DNA of 46,351 nt from contig NZ_WHOB01000083.1 of the NCBI RefSeq assembly GCF_013141775.1, forward strand, positions 1 through 46,351, written 5' to 3'. Below, piece by piece: positions 31,490 to 39,752 of the stretch (positions are counted from its first letter, which is position 1; each line of letters begins with the position of its first letter). The notes beneath the pieces are model-generated. The model had not been told where the DNA came from and ran no database searches. It saw only the letters and a program-made list of their open reading frames with translations. This DNA comes from Paenibacillus phytohabitans (GTDB lineage Bacteria > Bacillota > Bacilli > Paenibacillales > Paenibacillaceae). The position numbers and the translations under genes are program-made.

Positions 31490-32548
31490 ATGCCGCCAAG
31501 AAAGAACCGGCACGCAAAAGCCGGCAAATCAAAAAAGAAGACGTTGCTCTGGACTCTGGCAATCATACTCCTTCTAATTATCGGAGGTCTGGTTTATTAT
31601 TTCACCGCGATCTACAACCAGCTCGACAACCTGCACAAGACAGGTGAAGATTCTCCGTTTGCCAATGTGCCAACAGCCTCGGCGGAAACTGTTCAGCCCC
31701 CCGAATGGGAAGGTACAGAGCCAGTGAACATCCTGCTTATGGGTGTCGATGCGCGCGGGGTGAAGAAAGGCGAGGTTCCACGTTCGGATACCATGCTGGT
31801 TGCCTCATTAGACCCGGTCAAGAAAAAATTCTATGTGTTCTCCATTCTTCGCGATACTTATATCCCTATCCCTGACCACGGGACACAGCGGATCAATGCT
31901 GCAATTACCTATGGACCCAATACGGCGATGCAGACGGTAAGCGACCTGCTCGGCATCCCGATTCAATATTATGTGTATACCGATTTCCAGGGCTTCATGA
32001 AGCTTGTAGATGCCGTTGGCGGTGTCGACTATGAGGTTGAGAAAGACATGCACTATACTTCCAAGGCGGACGGGCCTGAGTTCGATATTGATCTCAAAAA
32101 AGGCTTCCAGCACCTGGATGGCAATATGGCGCTGCAGTACGTGCGCTTCCGCCATGACGCCACTTCCGATTTCACCCGGACGGAACGCCAGCGCGGATTC
32201 CTCAAGGCTGTAGCGGACAAGGTGATCAGTACCACTTCTATTATTAAGCTGCCCACGATTCTGTCAGAGGTTACGCCTTATATTGATACCAATCTTACCT
32301 TAAGTGATATGTGGAAGCTGGGGAGCGTTGGCTATGACAGCTCCATGGGCGGCAGTGCGCAAATCCCGCCGATGGAGCTGATCAGAGAGAAAACCACCAA
32401 GGATGGCTCCCAGGTCATCGGCTTCACCAGTGATGAAGATCTGAAGCAGTTCGTGCAGGATACAGTCACTGCGCCGGATCCTACTCCGACTCCTGAAGCA
32501 GAGGCTTCCCCGGGCAGCAGCCCTTCGGCTACACCGGGATCTAACTAG
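31490..32548 (+). CDS. LytR-CpsA-Psr (LCP) family cell-wall glycopolymer ligase
   Basis: This 352-residue protein has a Lys-rich cytoplasmic start, one membrane anchor (about 17-39) and an extracellular LCP domain (about 75-260). Conserved landmarks are VNILLMGVDARG, RSDTMLVASLDP, SILRDTYIPIP and YVRFRHDATSDFTRTERQR. LCP proteins transfer teichoic acid or capsule chains from a lipid carrier to peptidoglycan. The C-terminal tail is rich in Pro, Ser and Thr. The start follows GGAAAGGACG. It may be read through into gsaB, whose start lies 105 bases after its stop, since no terminator is seen between them. Confidence 0.92.
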   Translation: MPPRKNRHAKAGKSKKKTLLWTLAIILLLIIGGLVYYFTAIYNQLDNLHKTGEDSPFANVPTASAETVQPPEWEGTEPVNILLMGVDARGVKKGEVPRSDTMLVASLDPVKKKFYVFSILRDTYIPIPDHGTQRINAAITYGPNTAMQTVSDLLGIPIQYYVYTDFQGFMKLVDAVGGVDYEVEKDMHYTSKADGPEFDIDLKKGFQHLDGNMALQYVRFRHDATSDFTRTERQRGFLKAVADKVISTTSIIKLPTILSEVTPYIDTNLTLSDMWKLGSVGYDSSMGGSAQIPPMELIREKTTKDGSQVIGFTSDEDLKQFVQDTVTAPDPTPTPEAEASPGSSPSATPGSN

Positions 32549-32653
32549 AATACAATATAACCATGCTTGGCACACAGGGGCGGGCGGACAGCGGGATACA
32601 CCGCCAGTTCGCCCTTTCCCTTGCGCCTCCGGCATACGAAAGGATGTTATTCC

Positions 32654-33979
32654 ATGAACCGCAGCACATCAGAACATTTATACCAGGAAGCTCTGCAGCA
32701 TATCGTTGGGGGCGTCAACAGCCCCTCCCGTTCCTTCAAGGCCGTAGGCGGCGGCGCTCCCGTATTCATGAAACGCGCCGGAGGCTCCCGCTTCTGGGAC
32801 GAGGACGGCAATGAATATATTGATTATCTGGCCGCCTATGGCCCGATCATTACCGGACATGCCCATCCGCATATCACCGCTGCCATTACAGAGGCTGCAC
32901 AGAATGGGCTGCTCTATGGCACGCCAACCCAGCTTGAAATCAGGCTGGCCAAAATGCTGAAGGAAGCTATCCCCTCCATGGACAAGGTACGTTTCGTCAA
33001 CTCTGGTACAGAAGCCGTTATGACGACCATCCGCGTGGCCCGTGCCTACACGAAGCGCAGCAAGATCATCAAGTTCGCCGGCTGTTACCACGGCCACTCC
33101 GACCTTGTGCTTGTAGCCGCAGGCTCAGGACCGTCTACGCTGGGCATCCCTGACAGTGCAGGCGTTCCGGCCAGCATCGCCCAGGAAGTCATCACTGTAC
33201 CCTTCAATGATCTGGATGGGCTACGCGCGGCGCTTGAGCAGTGGGGCGAAGATGTGGCTGCCGTTATGGTCGAGCCGATTGTCGGCAACTTCGGCATGGT
33301 CATGCCGCACCCCGGTTTCCTTGAAGGCCTGTGTAAGCTGACGCATGAGAACGGCTCACTTGTCATTTATGATGAAGTCATCACCGCTTTCCGTTTCCAT
33401 TACGGCTCCACCCAGACCTATGCAGGTCTTGCGGGCCATGAGGATATCATTCCCGATCTGACCGCACTGGGCAAAATCATCGGCGGCGGGCTGCCTATCG
33501 GCGCTTACGGCGGACGTAAGCATGTCATGGAGCAGGTCGCTCCGCTGGGTCCGGCATATCAGGCCGGAACGATGGCTGGTAACCCAGCCTCGATCTCGGC
33601 AGGGATTGCCTGCCTTGAGGTGCTGAGTGCCGAGGGTGTGTATGACGAGATGGAACGGCTCGCTATCCGCCTGACTGAAGGGCTGCAGGAATCTGCCGGA
33701 CGGCACGGCATTCCACTGACCATCAACCGGATACGCGGTGCATTCTCGACGCATTTCTGCAATCATCCGATTACCAATTACGATGAAGCGCAGTATACCG
33801 ACGGTGAAATGTTCGCCAGCTTCTTCCGCCATATGCTGAACCGCGGCATTAATCTGGCGCCTTCCAAATATGAAGCGTGGTTCCTGACCACTGCCCATAC
33901 GGACGCCGACATCGATATTACGCTGGAGGCAGCAGAGGCCTCGTTCGCGGCTATGGCAGCGGAGCAGCAACAGCTGTAA
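32654..33979 (+). CDS. gsaB: Glutamate-1-semialdehyde 2,1-aminomutase (GsaB type)
   Basis: This 441-residue PLP enzyme converts glutamate-1-semialdehyde to 5-aminolevulinate in tetrapyrrole synthesis. The Schiff-base lysine is K274 in TALGKIIGGGLPIG, and GGVNSPSRSFKAVGGGAP with YLAAYGPIITGHAHPHIT is the pattern of the second Bacillus enzyme GsaB; HemL proper has GGVNSPVRAF. Many Firmicutes have both; this copy is not in a hem operon. The start is the ATG at 32654 (MNRSTSEHLY) with AAAGGATG upstream. An ATG at 32567 would add 29 residues of unlikely sequence. An alternative name is hemL2. Confidence 0.92.
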   Translation: MNRSTSEHLYQEALQHIVGGVNSPSRSFKAVGGGAPVFMKRAGGSRFWDEDGNEYIDYLAAYGPIITGHAHPHITAAITEAAQNGLLYGTPTQLEIRLAKMLKEAIPSMDKVRFVNSGTEAVMTTIRVARAYTKRSKIIKFAGCYHGHSDLVLVAAGSGPSTLGIPDSAGVPASIAQEVITVPFNDLDGLRAALEQWGEDVAAVMVEPIVGNFGMVMPHPGFLEGLCKLTHENGSLVIYDEVITAFRFHYGSTQTYAGLAGHEDIIPDLTALGKIIGGGLPIGAYGGRKHVMEQVAPLGPAYQAGTMAGNPASISAGIACLEVLSAEGVYDEMERLAIRLTEGLQESAGRHGIPLTINRIRGAFSTHFCNHPITNYDEAQYTDGEMFASFFRHMLNRGINLAPSKYEAWFLTTAHTDADIDITLEAAEASFAAMAAEQQQL

Positions 33980-33991
33980 GAAACTCTAGAT

Positions 33992-34025
33992 AAAGAGGCT
34001 GGCCCCAATGGGGCCAGCCTCTTTT
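33992..34025. terminator. Bidirectional terminator after gsaB
   Basis: AAAGAGGCTGGCCCC and its exact complement flank a four-base loop, with T and A tracts on both sides. It lies between the convergent gsaB and 205-residue genes and can serve both. Confidence 0.88.
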
Positions 34026-34051
34026 CACACCCAATATACCGTGCAGGTTCC

Positions 34052-34669
34052 TTAGAAATCAATCCGCTTGTCCAGAGTGACTTCCTTATGGCGCGGACGT
34101 CTAAGTCCTCTGCCGTCAGGGACCAGTGAGAATTCAATGGAATCCAGCGCTTCCGACAGCGGGGGCCAAATTAGAAACCGCATCTCTACCTGGGCACCGC
34201 CGCCACGGCCACCATGCATCTGCACCTCATATTCAGCCTCTCCCAGAATTGCGAGTGTAAGAGGGGCTTCGATGCTGACGCTTTCTACGGTCGCTGTCAG
34301 GCACTTGATCTCGACCGAGAGAATACTCAGGTTCTCATATTGCATGGAATGAGTAAGAGCATATTCGAAATCCCCATCCCGTGTTGTCTTCATGATCGGA
34401 AGCACTCCGCGCAATTCACCCGGCTCTTCCCAAAAGTGGCGTCTGGGCACCGATTCATTCAAGCTGCCCAGTACAAGCGATATTTCCGAAAGCTCCAGCC
34501 CCAGTTCATCGGACCATTGCTGTATCATCTCCGGATCCGGAAACAGCTGTTGTCCTTCCGCGACCGACTTCCTCTGCTGTACTAATCTTAGAATCTGCTC
34601 ATCAATCTGTTTCGCTTCATCGTTGTATACATTCTGCAACCCTCTTATCGCTATTCTGTTCCACTCCAA
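34052..34669 (-). CDS. Unrecognised 205-residue protein
   Basis: I do not recognise this protein. The N-terminal about 80 residues look helical, with a segment (IDEQILRLVQQRKSVAEG) that recalls the first helix of AroQ chorismate mutases, followed by SDELGLELSEISLVLGSLN. The rest is probably beta-rich (ALTHSMQYENLSILSVEIKC..AEYEVQMHGGRGGGAQVEMRF). No signal or membrane segment is seen. The start is TTG, placed by GGGAGTG eight bases upstream. It follows the small membrane protein gene and peptide deformylase on the same strand, in the order def, 83-residue protein, this gene, and is probably in their operon (34 bases apart). Confidence 0.7.
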   Translation of the reverse strand: MEWNRIAIRGLQNVYNDEAKQIDEQILRLVQQRKSVAEGQQLFPDPEMIQQWSDELGLELSEISLVLGSLNESVPRRHFWEEPGELRGVLPIMKTTRDGDFEYALTHSMQYENLSILSVEIKCLTATVESVSIEAPLTLAILGEAEYEVQMHGGRGGGAQVEMRFLIWPPLSEALDSIEFSLVPDGRGLRRPRHKEVTLDKRIDF

Positions 34670-34702
34670 ACCGCTTCACTCCCGATTTCAGGGTTGAGAT
34701 GA

Positions 34703-34954
34703 TCAGCTCCCGCCGCTCTTGCGCTGTCCATACATGAACAGCGCAGCAACCGCGAGCGGGGTCACCAGCCTTACAGCGAGCGGCATACTGCCTCCCGCAA
34801 TAGCGACAACCACATAACTTACAACGATGGCCGCTTGCGCCATGATGTGCTTGTGGAATGTACCTTTTCTAATCCTGTAGACAAAAACCAGCGCAATGAC
34901 TAGTGCCAATCCTGTATATAGAAGGGTTAGCGGCAATCCTTGAATATCCATCAT
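34703..34954 (-). CDS. Small membrane protein of 83 residues, unknown function
   Basis: Three hydrophobic segments (about 8-25, 37-55 and 59-75) with Arg/Lys-rich loops (YRIRKGTFHKH; YGQRKSGGS at the C-terminus) point to a small integral membrane protein. Its ATG overlaps the deformylase stop by one base (TAATG), so it is translationally coupled to def. No family is recognised. Confidence 0.75.
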   Translation of the reverse strand: MMDIQGLPLTLLYTGLALVIALVFVYRIRKGTFHKHIMAQAAIVVSYVVVAIAGGSMPLAVRLVTPLAVAALFMYGQRKSGGS

Positions 34955-35559
34955 TACCCCTTGCTCTTCTGTTCATACAGGCTGCGGATTTCCACATCCT
35001 GCGGAAGCTTGAACGGATTCTGCTGATTGATCCGGTCATAGAACATGATCCCGTCCAGATGATCCATCTCATGCTGAATCACGATCGCCTGATAACCCTT
35101 GAATTTCTGGGTAATCACCTGACCGTTCAGATCAAACCCCCGAACCTTCACGGTCTCATACCGCGGCACAAAGCCGTGTACAGGCCGGTCCACGGACAGG
35201 CAGCCTTCGCTCTCCGGTAAATACACCATTGCCAGAGAATGGCTGATGATCTTGGGATTCACCCAGGTATACTCTACATTCTTGCCGTTATCGTCCTTCA
35301 GGCACATCACGAACATCCGCTTCTTCAGCCCCACCTGATTGGCGGATAAGCCTACCCCTGAACGGAGCTTATGTTTGGCAGACATTTCGGCATCCTGGCT
35401 GTTCTTCAGGAACTGCATCATACACTTCAGCGCCTCGCGGTCTTCCTCCTGCAGCGGCAGCTGCACGGGTTCTGCTACCGCACGGAGTACGGGATCCCCT
35501 TCACGCACGATATCATCCATCGTGATTATATATTCGGCATTATATTTTGTACTAGACAA
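34954..35559 (-). CDS. def: Peptide deformylase, type 2
   Basis: This 201-residue metalloenzyme removes the formyl group from new proteins. The three signature motifs are GVGLSANQVG (68-77), EGCLSV with metal ligand C120, and QHEMDHLDG with H163, E164 and H167. The insert between motifs 1 and 2 and the length fit type 2 deformylases of Gram-positives. The start is TTG (35557-35559) with AAAGGTGG upstream. The first ATG (35520) has no ribosome binding site and would cut conserved sequence close to MDDIVREGDPVLR; it remains possible. It is coupled to the downstream 83-residue gene. Confidence 0.94.
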   Translation of the reverse strand: MSSTKYNAEYIITMDDIVREGDPVLRAVAEPVQLPLQEEDREALKCMMQFLKNSQDAEMSAKHKLRSGVGLSANQVGLKKRMFVMCLKDDNGKNVEYTWVNPKIISHSLAMVYLPESEGCLSVDRPVHGFVPRYETVKVRGFDLNGQVITQKFKGYQAIVIQHEMDHLDGIMFYDRINQQNPFKLPQDVEIRSLYEQKSKG

Positions 35560-35625
35560 CTGCGTTCATCCACCTTTGCCTTACGGGCCTGATTTTATTA
35601 TGCAATATTGATATATTATGCTGGA

Positions 35626-36918
35626 TTATGGATTAATGAAAGCTGTCCGCAGCTTGCTGCTGTAATTCACATCGAAGCCAAGCCCGGTAGCAAGCGCAGC
35701 GAGCGGCAGGTACGTTTTATCCTCTTTGCCGACCTTGTGCAGGAATGCCGGGGTATCAATCGCCACATCCGTTCCGTTCACCTTAATCGTCTTCGAGCCA
35801 ATCGTAATCACCACGGTTCTTCCGCCGTAAATAATCGTCGCGCTGGAGGTTTTGTTATCCCATTTACCGGTTGCGCCTACCGCATTCAGAATGTCCTTCA
35901 GCGCCAGGAAATTCTGTCCATTCTTCAGAATGGGCTTATTGGGCGTGTTAAGCGTGGTCCCTTTCACTACAATTGACATCGGTGCGGAGGCTGAAGTCAT
36001 CACTGCCGTTGCCGGAGTAAGGTACTCCCCCCACTGCAGCTCTGCGAACACCGAGGCAATCCGTTCATAGCCCAGCTGCGTCGGATGGAAGTCTGCCGCT
36101 CCAGCCCCGATAATATGGGTGAGCGAACCCTCTACACCGGCAAACTTGGCGGCTACATGGGCTGCCTTTACAGGCGCTCCCGCCTGGTTCAGGGTAGCTG
36201 CGATATTCTCAGCGGCTACTGTAAACTGCGCAGCGGCACTCATCAGCTTGTCATACGAAGCGCCCAGGGCAATTCTGGGAGCAGGCTGATATTGATCGGC
36301 CAGCAGAATCGTTGCCAGGGGATTCACGGCCCGGATGTTGTCCAGCGCCGATTTCACATTGCTGCTGTACGCCGCGAGGCGTTCCGCAAGCTGGGCTGTG
36401 AAGTCAGCCTCCGTTAGTGTCTTAACATTCAGAAACAGACTGCTGACATCATTGCCGCCTATAGTGATCGTAATCAAATCCGCTGCAGCAAGCTCCGTTC
36501 TAATCTGCGGCGTCATAGCGGCAAACTGGGCGATGCGCGGATCAGGCAGCCCCGGCTGGATTGCCTCTGCCGTAGTTGCGATGCCGTCTTTGATGGAGGC
36601 GGTATACTGAAGCAATCCGGATGTCTTCAGACCTAATATACCGTAATTGCTTAGCGTGCTTCTGCCGTGATACCAGCCCTGCTCCAGTAATCTCTCGGCA
36701 TATCCGTACGGCTTCACACTGGAATCAGTCATCCCCGGCTCATATCCGGCAGTAATGGAATCTCCAAGTGCCACGATGCGAAAGACATCCTGCTCCGAGT
36801 CCGGCGTAACGGCTGCTGCAGCGGCACCGGCAGGGCCTGCATGCACATTAATTAATACAGCGAACAGCAGCAGCCCGCTAGTTCCGGCTGATATGAATCT
36901 TCTCCATGTCTTCAGCAT
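35626..36918 (-). CDS. Secreted SGNH/GDSL hydrolase with copper-amine-oxidase-like domain
   Basis: This 430-residue protein begins with a signal peptide (about 1-33) and an SGNH hydrolase domain. The catalytic Ser is in IVALGDSITAGYEPG, block III is GGNDVSSLF, and the Asp/His block is DFHPTQLGYERI. Such enzymes are esterases or lipases that may remove acyl groups from polysaccharides. The C-terminal about 100 residues (NGQNFLALKDILNAVGATGK..LPLAALATGLGFDVNY) form a copper amine oxidase N-terminal-like domain, also found in the deacetylase at 18221. The start ATG has GGGGGAA upstream. The substrate is unknown. Confidence 0.9.
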   Translation of the reverse strand: MLKTWRRFISAGTSGLLLFAVLINVHAGPAGAAAAAVTPDSEQDVFRIVALGDSITAGYEPGMTDSSVKPYGYAERLLEQGWYHGRSTLSNYGILGLKTSGLLQYTASIKDGIATTAEAIQPGLPDPRIAQFAAMTPQIRTELAAADLITITIGGNDVSSLFLNVKTLTEADFTAQLAERLAAYSSNVKSALDNIRAVNPLATILLADQYQPAPRIALGASYDKLMSAAAQFTVAAENIAATLNQAGAPVKAAHVAAKFAGVEGSLTHIIGAGAADFHPTQLGYERIASVFAELQWGEYLTPATAVMTSASAPMSIVVKGTTLNTPNKPILKNGQNFLALKDILNAVGATGKWDNKTSSATIIYGGRTVVITIGSKTIKVNGTDVAIDTPAFLHKVGKEDKTYLPLAALATGLGFDVNYSSKLRTAFINP

Positions 36919-36971
36919 CGTATTCCCCCTAAATTAGTATAATTCCATTCTAACACCCAGCCACGCTACGC

Positions 36972-37008
36972 AAAAGAGCGGTTTCCCGATTGTTCGGAAA
37001 ACCGCTCC
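36972..37008 (-). terminator. Terminator upstream of the SGNH hydrolase gene
   Basis: The stem AGCGGTTTTCC/GGGAAACCGCTCTTTT (minus strand) follows the 96-residue gene by about 20 bases and precedes the SGNH gene. It ends the inositol-monophosphatase operon. Confidence 0.8.
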
Positions 37009-37024
37009 TGAGGCCCGCTGCGGC

Positions 37025-37315
37025 TTACTGCTCTCCGCTGCCGGATTCTGTAGAATTCTTATGGCCGCCCGTGCTAGACGGGCCGCTGATTTGTTCAGAA
37101 CGCTGTACATATTTATCATACCGGCTGTCCAATTCGTAAGCGATTTTGCGGTATCGGCGCGTTTCTTCAACTATAGGATCGAGCGTAGTCTGTATCCGGA
37201 TCTCATACTTGGGCGAAATCTGGCGGATTTCCTTGGCCTGCCGGTCATCCGGCTCCATCTCGCCATCCTCCAGAAGCTCACTCAGTCTGCGCTCCAGATC
37301 ATCATTGTCACTCAT
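37025..37315 (-). CDS. Hypothetical protein of 96 residues
   Basis: This is a hydrophilic, highly charged protein with a long predicted helix (LERRLSELLEDG..) and a Ser/Gly-rich C-terminal tail. No signal or membrane segment is present. AGGAGG lies upstream of the ATG, and the gene starts 16 bases after the inositol monophosphatase stop, so it shares that operon. I do not recognise a family. Confidence 0.7.
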   Translation of the reverse strand: MSDNDDLERRLSELLEDGEMEPDDRQAKEIRQISPKYEIRIQTTLDPIVEETRRYRKIAYELDSRYDKYVQRSEQISGPSSTGGHKNSTESGSGEQ

Positions 37316-37330
37316 GGCAATGCCGCCTCC

Positions 37331-38218
37331 TTACTGCTGCTTGAATCCCGTGGCATCAGCTGCTTGCAGGGAGTTCACCAGATAATCATGTATCCGTCCA
37401 TTACTCGCCACCACATGGCGTGTACTGATATCGTAGGGATTGCCCTGGGTATCAGTGACTTTCCCGCCGGATTCCAGCACCAGCAGCACGCCTGCCGCAC
37501 AGTCCCACGGACTCAGGCCCACTTCCCAGTAGCCGTCCACCCGGCCTGCCGCAACATACGCCAGGTGCAGCGCTGCCGAGCCACCGGCGCGAACGCCGCG
37601 CACCTGCGGCAGAATCTGCTGCAGTCCGGCCATATTGGCAGGCTGGGCGAATACACGGTCCGGCGGGAAGCCCATGGCAATCAGACTGCTTCCAGGCTCC
37701 GTCTCCGCTGACACAGCGGTTGGAATCCCGTGCATATACGCACCCTTGCCCTTCTCGGCAACGAACATTTCGTCACGGATCGGATCATAAATGACACCAA
37801 CTGTCAGCTCCCCCTTAACGACGAGGGCTATTGAGACACAGTAGAAAGGAAAGCCGTGTACGAAATTGGTAGTCCCGTCAATGGGATCAACGATCCACAA
37901 ATACTCATGCTCCCGCGCTTCATCCAGAGCGGCAGTCAGCGCGTCCGCTCCCGGCTGAACGCCTTCCTCCCCAAGGATGGCATGGTCGGGATAATGGGTC
38001 AGGATCAGCCGGCGGATCATTTGCTCCACACCTTTATCGACCTCCGTAACCAGATCCTGGGCGGATGTCTTGCTGCCCAGCTCCTTCACCTGGCCTTGTC
38101 TGCTCTTGATCCATTCCCCCGCTTTAGCTGCAGCATTAATTGCCGCCGCCGTATGTCCCTTGCTTGTAACTACATAGGGTTCCCGTTCATTTCGGTTATC
38201 AGGACTTACAGGACTCAT
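37331..38218 (-). CDS. suhB: Inositol monophosphatase family protein
   Basis: This 295-residue protein belongs to the Mg-dependent, Li-sensitive phosphatase family. Metal-site motifs are GEEG (near 94), DPIDGTTNFVHGFP (near 122-135) and SPWDCAAG (near 230). It hydrolyses inositol-1-phosphate or related sugar phosphates; some members act on NADP or 3'-phosphoadenosine phosphate. The assignment to SuhB is by family only. The ATG follows GCGGAGTGAAGAG. Confidence 0.85.
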   Translation of the reverse strand: MSPVSPDNRNEREPYVVTSKGHTAAAINAAAKAGEWIKSRQGQVKELGSKTSAQDLVTEVDKGVEQMIRRLILTHYPDHAILGEEGVQPGADALTAALDEAREHEYLWIVDPIDGTTNFVHGFPFYCVSIALVVKGELTVGVIYDPIRDEMFVAEKGKGAYMHGIPTAVSAETEPGSSLIAMGFPPDRVFAQPANMAGLQQILPQVRGVRAGGSAALHLAYVAAGRVDGYWEVGLSPWDCAAGVLLVLESGGKVTDTQGNPYDISTRHVVASNGRIHDYLVNSLQAADATGFKQQ

Positions 38219-38383
38219 CTCTTCACTCCGCTTTCTTTGAGCATGATCGTTCTCCCATGGAACTCTGTTACGCGCAGGACGTCAAATTGCTGCTCAACTT
38301 TCATTCAACGTACCCTATTTCAGCCCACTTATCAAGTCAATACTGGCACCGTAATAAGGCCTAATCCCCTTGTTTGTTGCCTG

Positions 38384-39391
38384 TTATGCTTGTATATTCA
38401 CGCTGGCTCCGTTTAGTACCGTAATTCCGTTCCCGCCCTGTGCAAGCTCCGTCATGGCCTCCATCAGGCCAAACAAGGCTCCGTCCTTAAGCTTCGCTTC
38501 GATCATGACATCCACTGCCGGAGTACCTTCGGCGATCCGCTTCAGAAAAGCAAACAGCGGAGCCGGCTCCACGCCGTCGGCATGGCTACGCGGATCGGAC
38601 GGGCTGCGCGGGCTGGAGACATGAATCTTCGGTGGCAGCACTTCCCCGGGCAGGACATCCTTCAGGGCAAGACTGCTTGTCCATGTCTTCTGGATCTCCG
38701 GCCACAGCTCCCAGGGGAGCTCACCTTCGTTGTTGACCCATTGATGATGGATATCCAGCACCATCGGCAGTCCCAGGCTCCGGCTAACCTCCAGTGTCTC
38801 CACCGCATTGAACGTCTTGTCGTCATTCTCCAGCGTCATCCGTTCCCGCAGTGCAAGCGGCAGCGCGGAGCATTGCTCACAGAAACGCGCCGCAGACAGA
38901 GGCTTGTCCCCATAAGCACCGCCAATGTGAATATTGCTCTTGGCGGTTGCCGGCAGCCCCATGGCTTCAAGCATATCGGCATGATGCTGCAGGTCGCGGA
39001 TCGAGCTTGCGAGCACCTCGGGGCGCGGAGTACTCAGGACCGTGAAATGGTCCGGATGAAAGCTGACCCGCATGCCGTGCTTCTTCACATAAGTGCCTAC
39101 CTCAGCGAACTCCTCCGCCAGTGCAGACAGCGGATGCCAATCCGCCAGATCAGGATGGGTCGCCAGCGGAATCAGCTTGGAGGTCAGGCGGTAGACCATA
39201 ATATCCGAGCCCGCATTATGCTTCAGCAGGCGGAGTGTATTATGGAGATTGATCCGTGCGATTGACTCCAGCTTACGCAATCCGGCTTCCCGGTCGCCCA
39301 GCTTGTTAAAGCTTGCCATAGTCATTGTCTTAGAGGGTGAGCAGTCCGGGATGACGGTAGACATGGCGACATAGCCGAAGCGGACAATCAT
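38384..39391 (-). CDS. uvsE: UV damage endonuclease UvsE/UVDE
   Basis: This 335-residue TIM-barrel endonuclease cuts 5' to UV photoproducts. Family features are the start VRFGYVAMSTVIPDCSPSKT, the metal-site segments MRVSFHPDHFTVLS, LENDDKTF, VLDIHHQWVN and KIHVSSPRSPSD, and the closing DVMIEAKLKDGAL. UvsE is common in Bacillus and relatives as an alternative to nucleotide excision. Its ATG overlaps the upstream 105-residue gene by 4 bases. Confidence 0.94.
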   Translation of the reverse strand: MIVRFGYVAMSTVIPDCSPSKTMTMASFNKLGDREAGLRKLESIARINLHNTLRLLKHNAGSDIMVYRLTSKLIPLATHPDLADWHPLSALAEEFAEVGTYVKKHGMRVSFHPDHFTVLSTPRPEVLASSIRDLQHHADMLEAMGLPATAKSNIHIGGAYGDKPLSAARFCEQCSALPLALRERMTLENDDKTFNAVETLEVSRSLGLPMVLDIHHQWVNNEGELPWELWPEIQKTWTSSLALKDVLPGEVLPPKIHVSSPRSPSDPRSHADGVEPAPLFAFLKRIAEGTPAVDVMIEAKLKDGALFGLMEAMTELAQGGNGITVLNGASVNIQA

Positions 39392-39705
39392 CCTTCTTCT
39401 CCGAAGAACATTTCGTAGGCAAGAGCCGTCTGTACCCGCGACTCTTCCTCATTCAGCTTGCGTACCAGATCCATCTCCACAGCTGTAACCTCATTGCCCT
39501 GGAAGTTAATTTCAGCAATGGAAGCCGAAATTTTGACGATCGCTACAGCAACATTCTCCGGATTGTAGGCGATGACCTTCTGGCCGGTCGGGTATACACG
39601 GAAGCCCTGCTTCACCATTTTGGTTCGTCCGTACTCCAGCAGCTCATATAGCTCCTGTTCATTCTTGAATTTGCACACTGAATTGAATTCTGATTGAAAC
39701 CCCAT
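39388..39705 (-). CDS. Conserved-looking 105-residue protein upstream of uvsE
   Basis: This protein has an alpha/beta pattern, opening MGFQSEFNSVCKFKNEQELY and including VAVAIVKISASIAEINFQGN. The MGxxxEFN opening recalls small DUF2584-like proteins of Bacillus, but I cannot assign it. It is translationally coupled to uvsE (ATGA overlap), so a link to DNA repair is possible but only inferred. Confidence 0.65.
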   Translation of the reverse strand: MGFQSEFNSVCKFKNEQELYELLEYGRTKMVKQGFRVYPTGQKVIAYNPENVAVAIVKISASIAEINFQGNEVTAVEMDLVRKLNEEESRVQTALAYEMFFGEEG

Positions 39706-39752
39706 GCTTCTCTCTCCTTCCCGGCCGGAATGCTCCCGCCGATCACCATATG

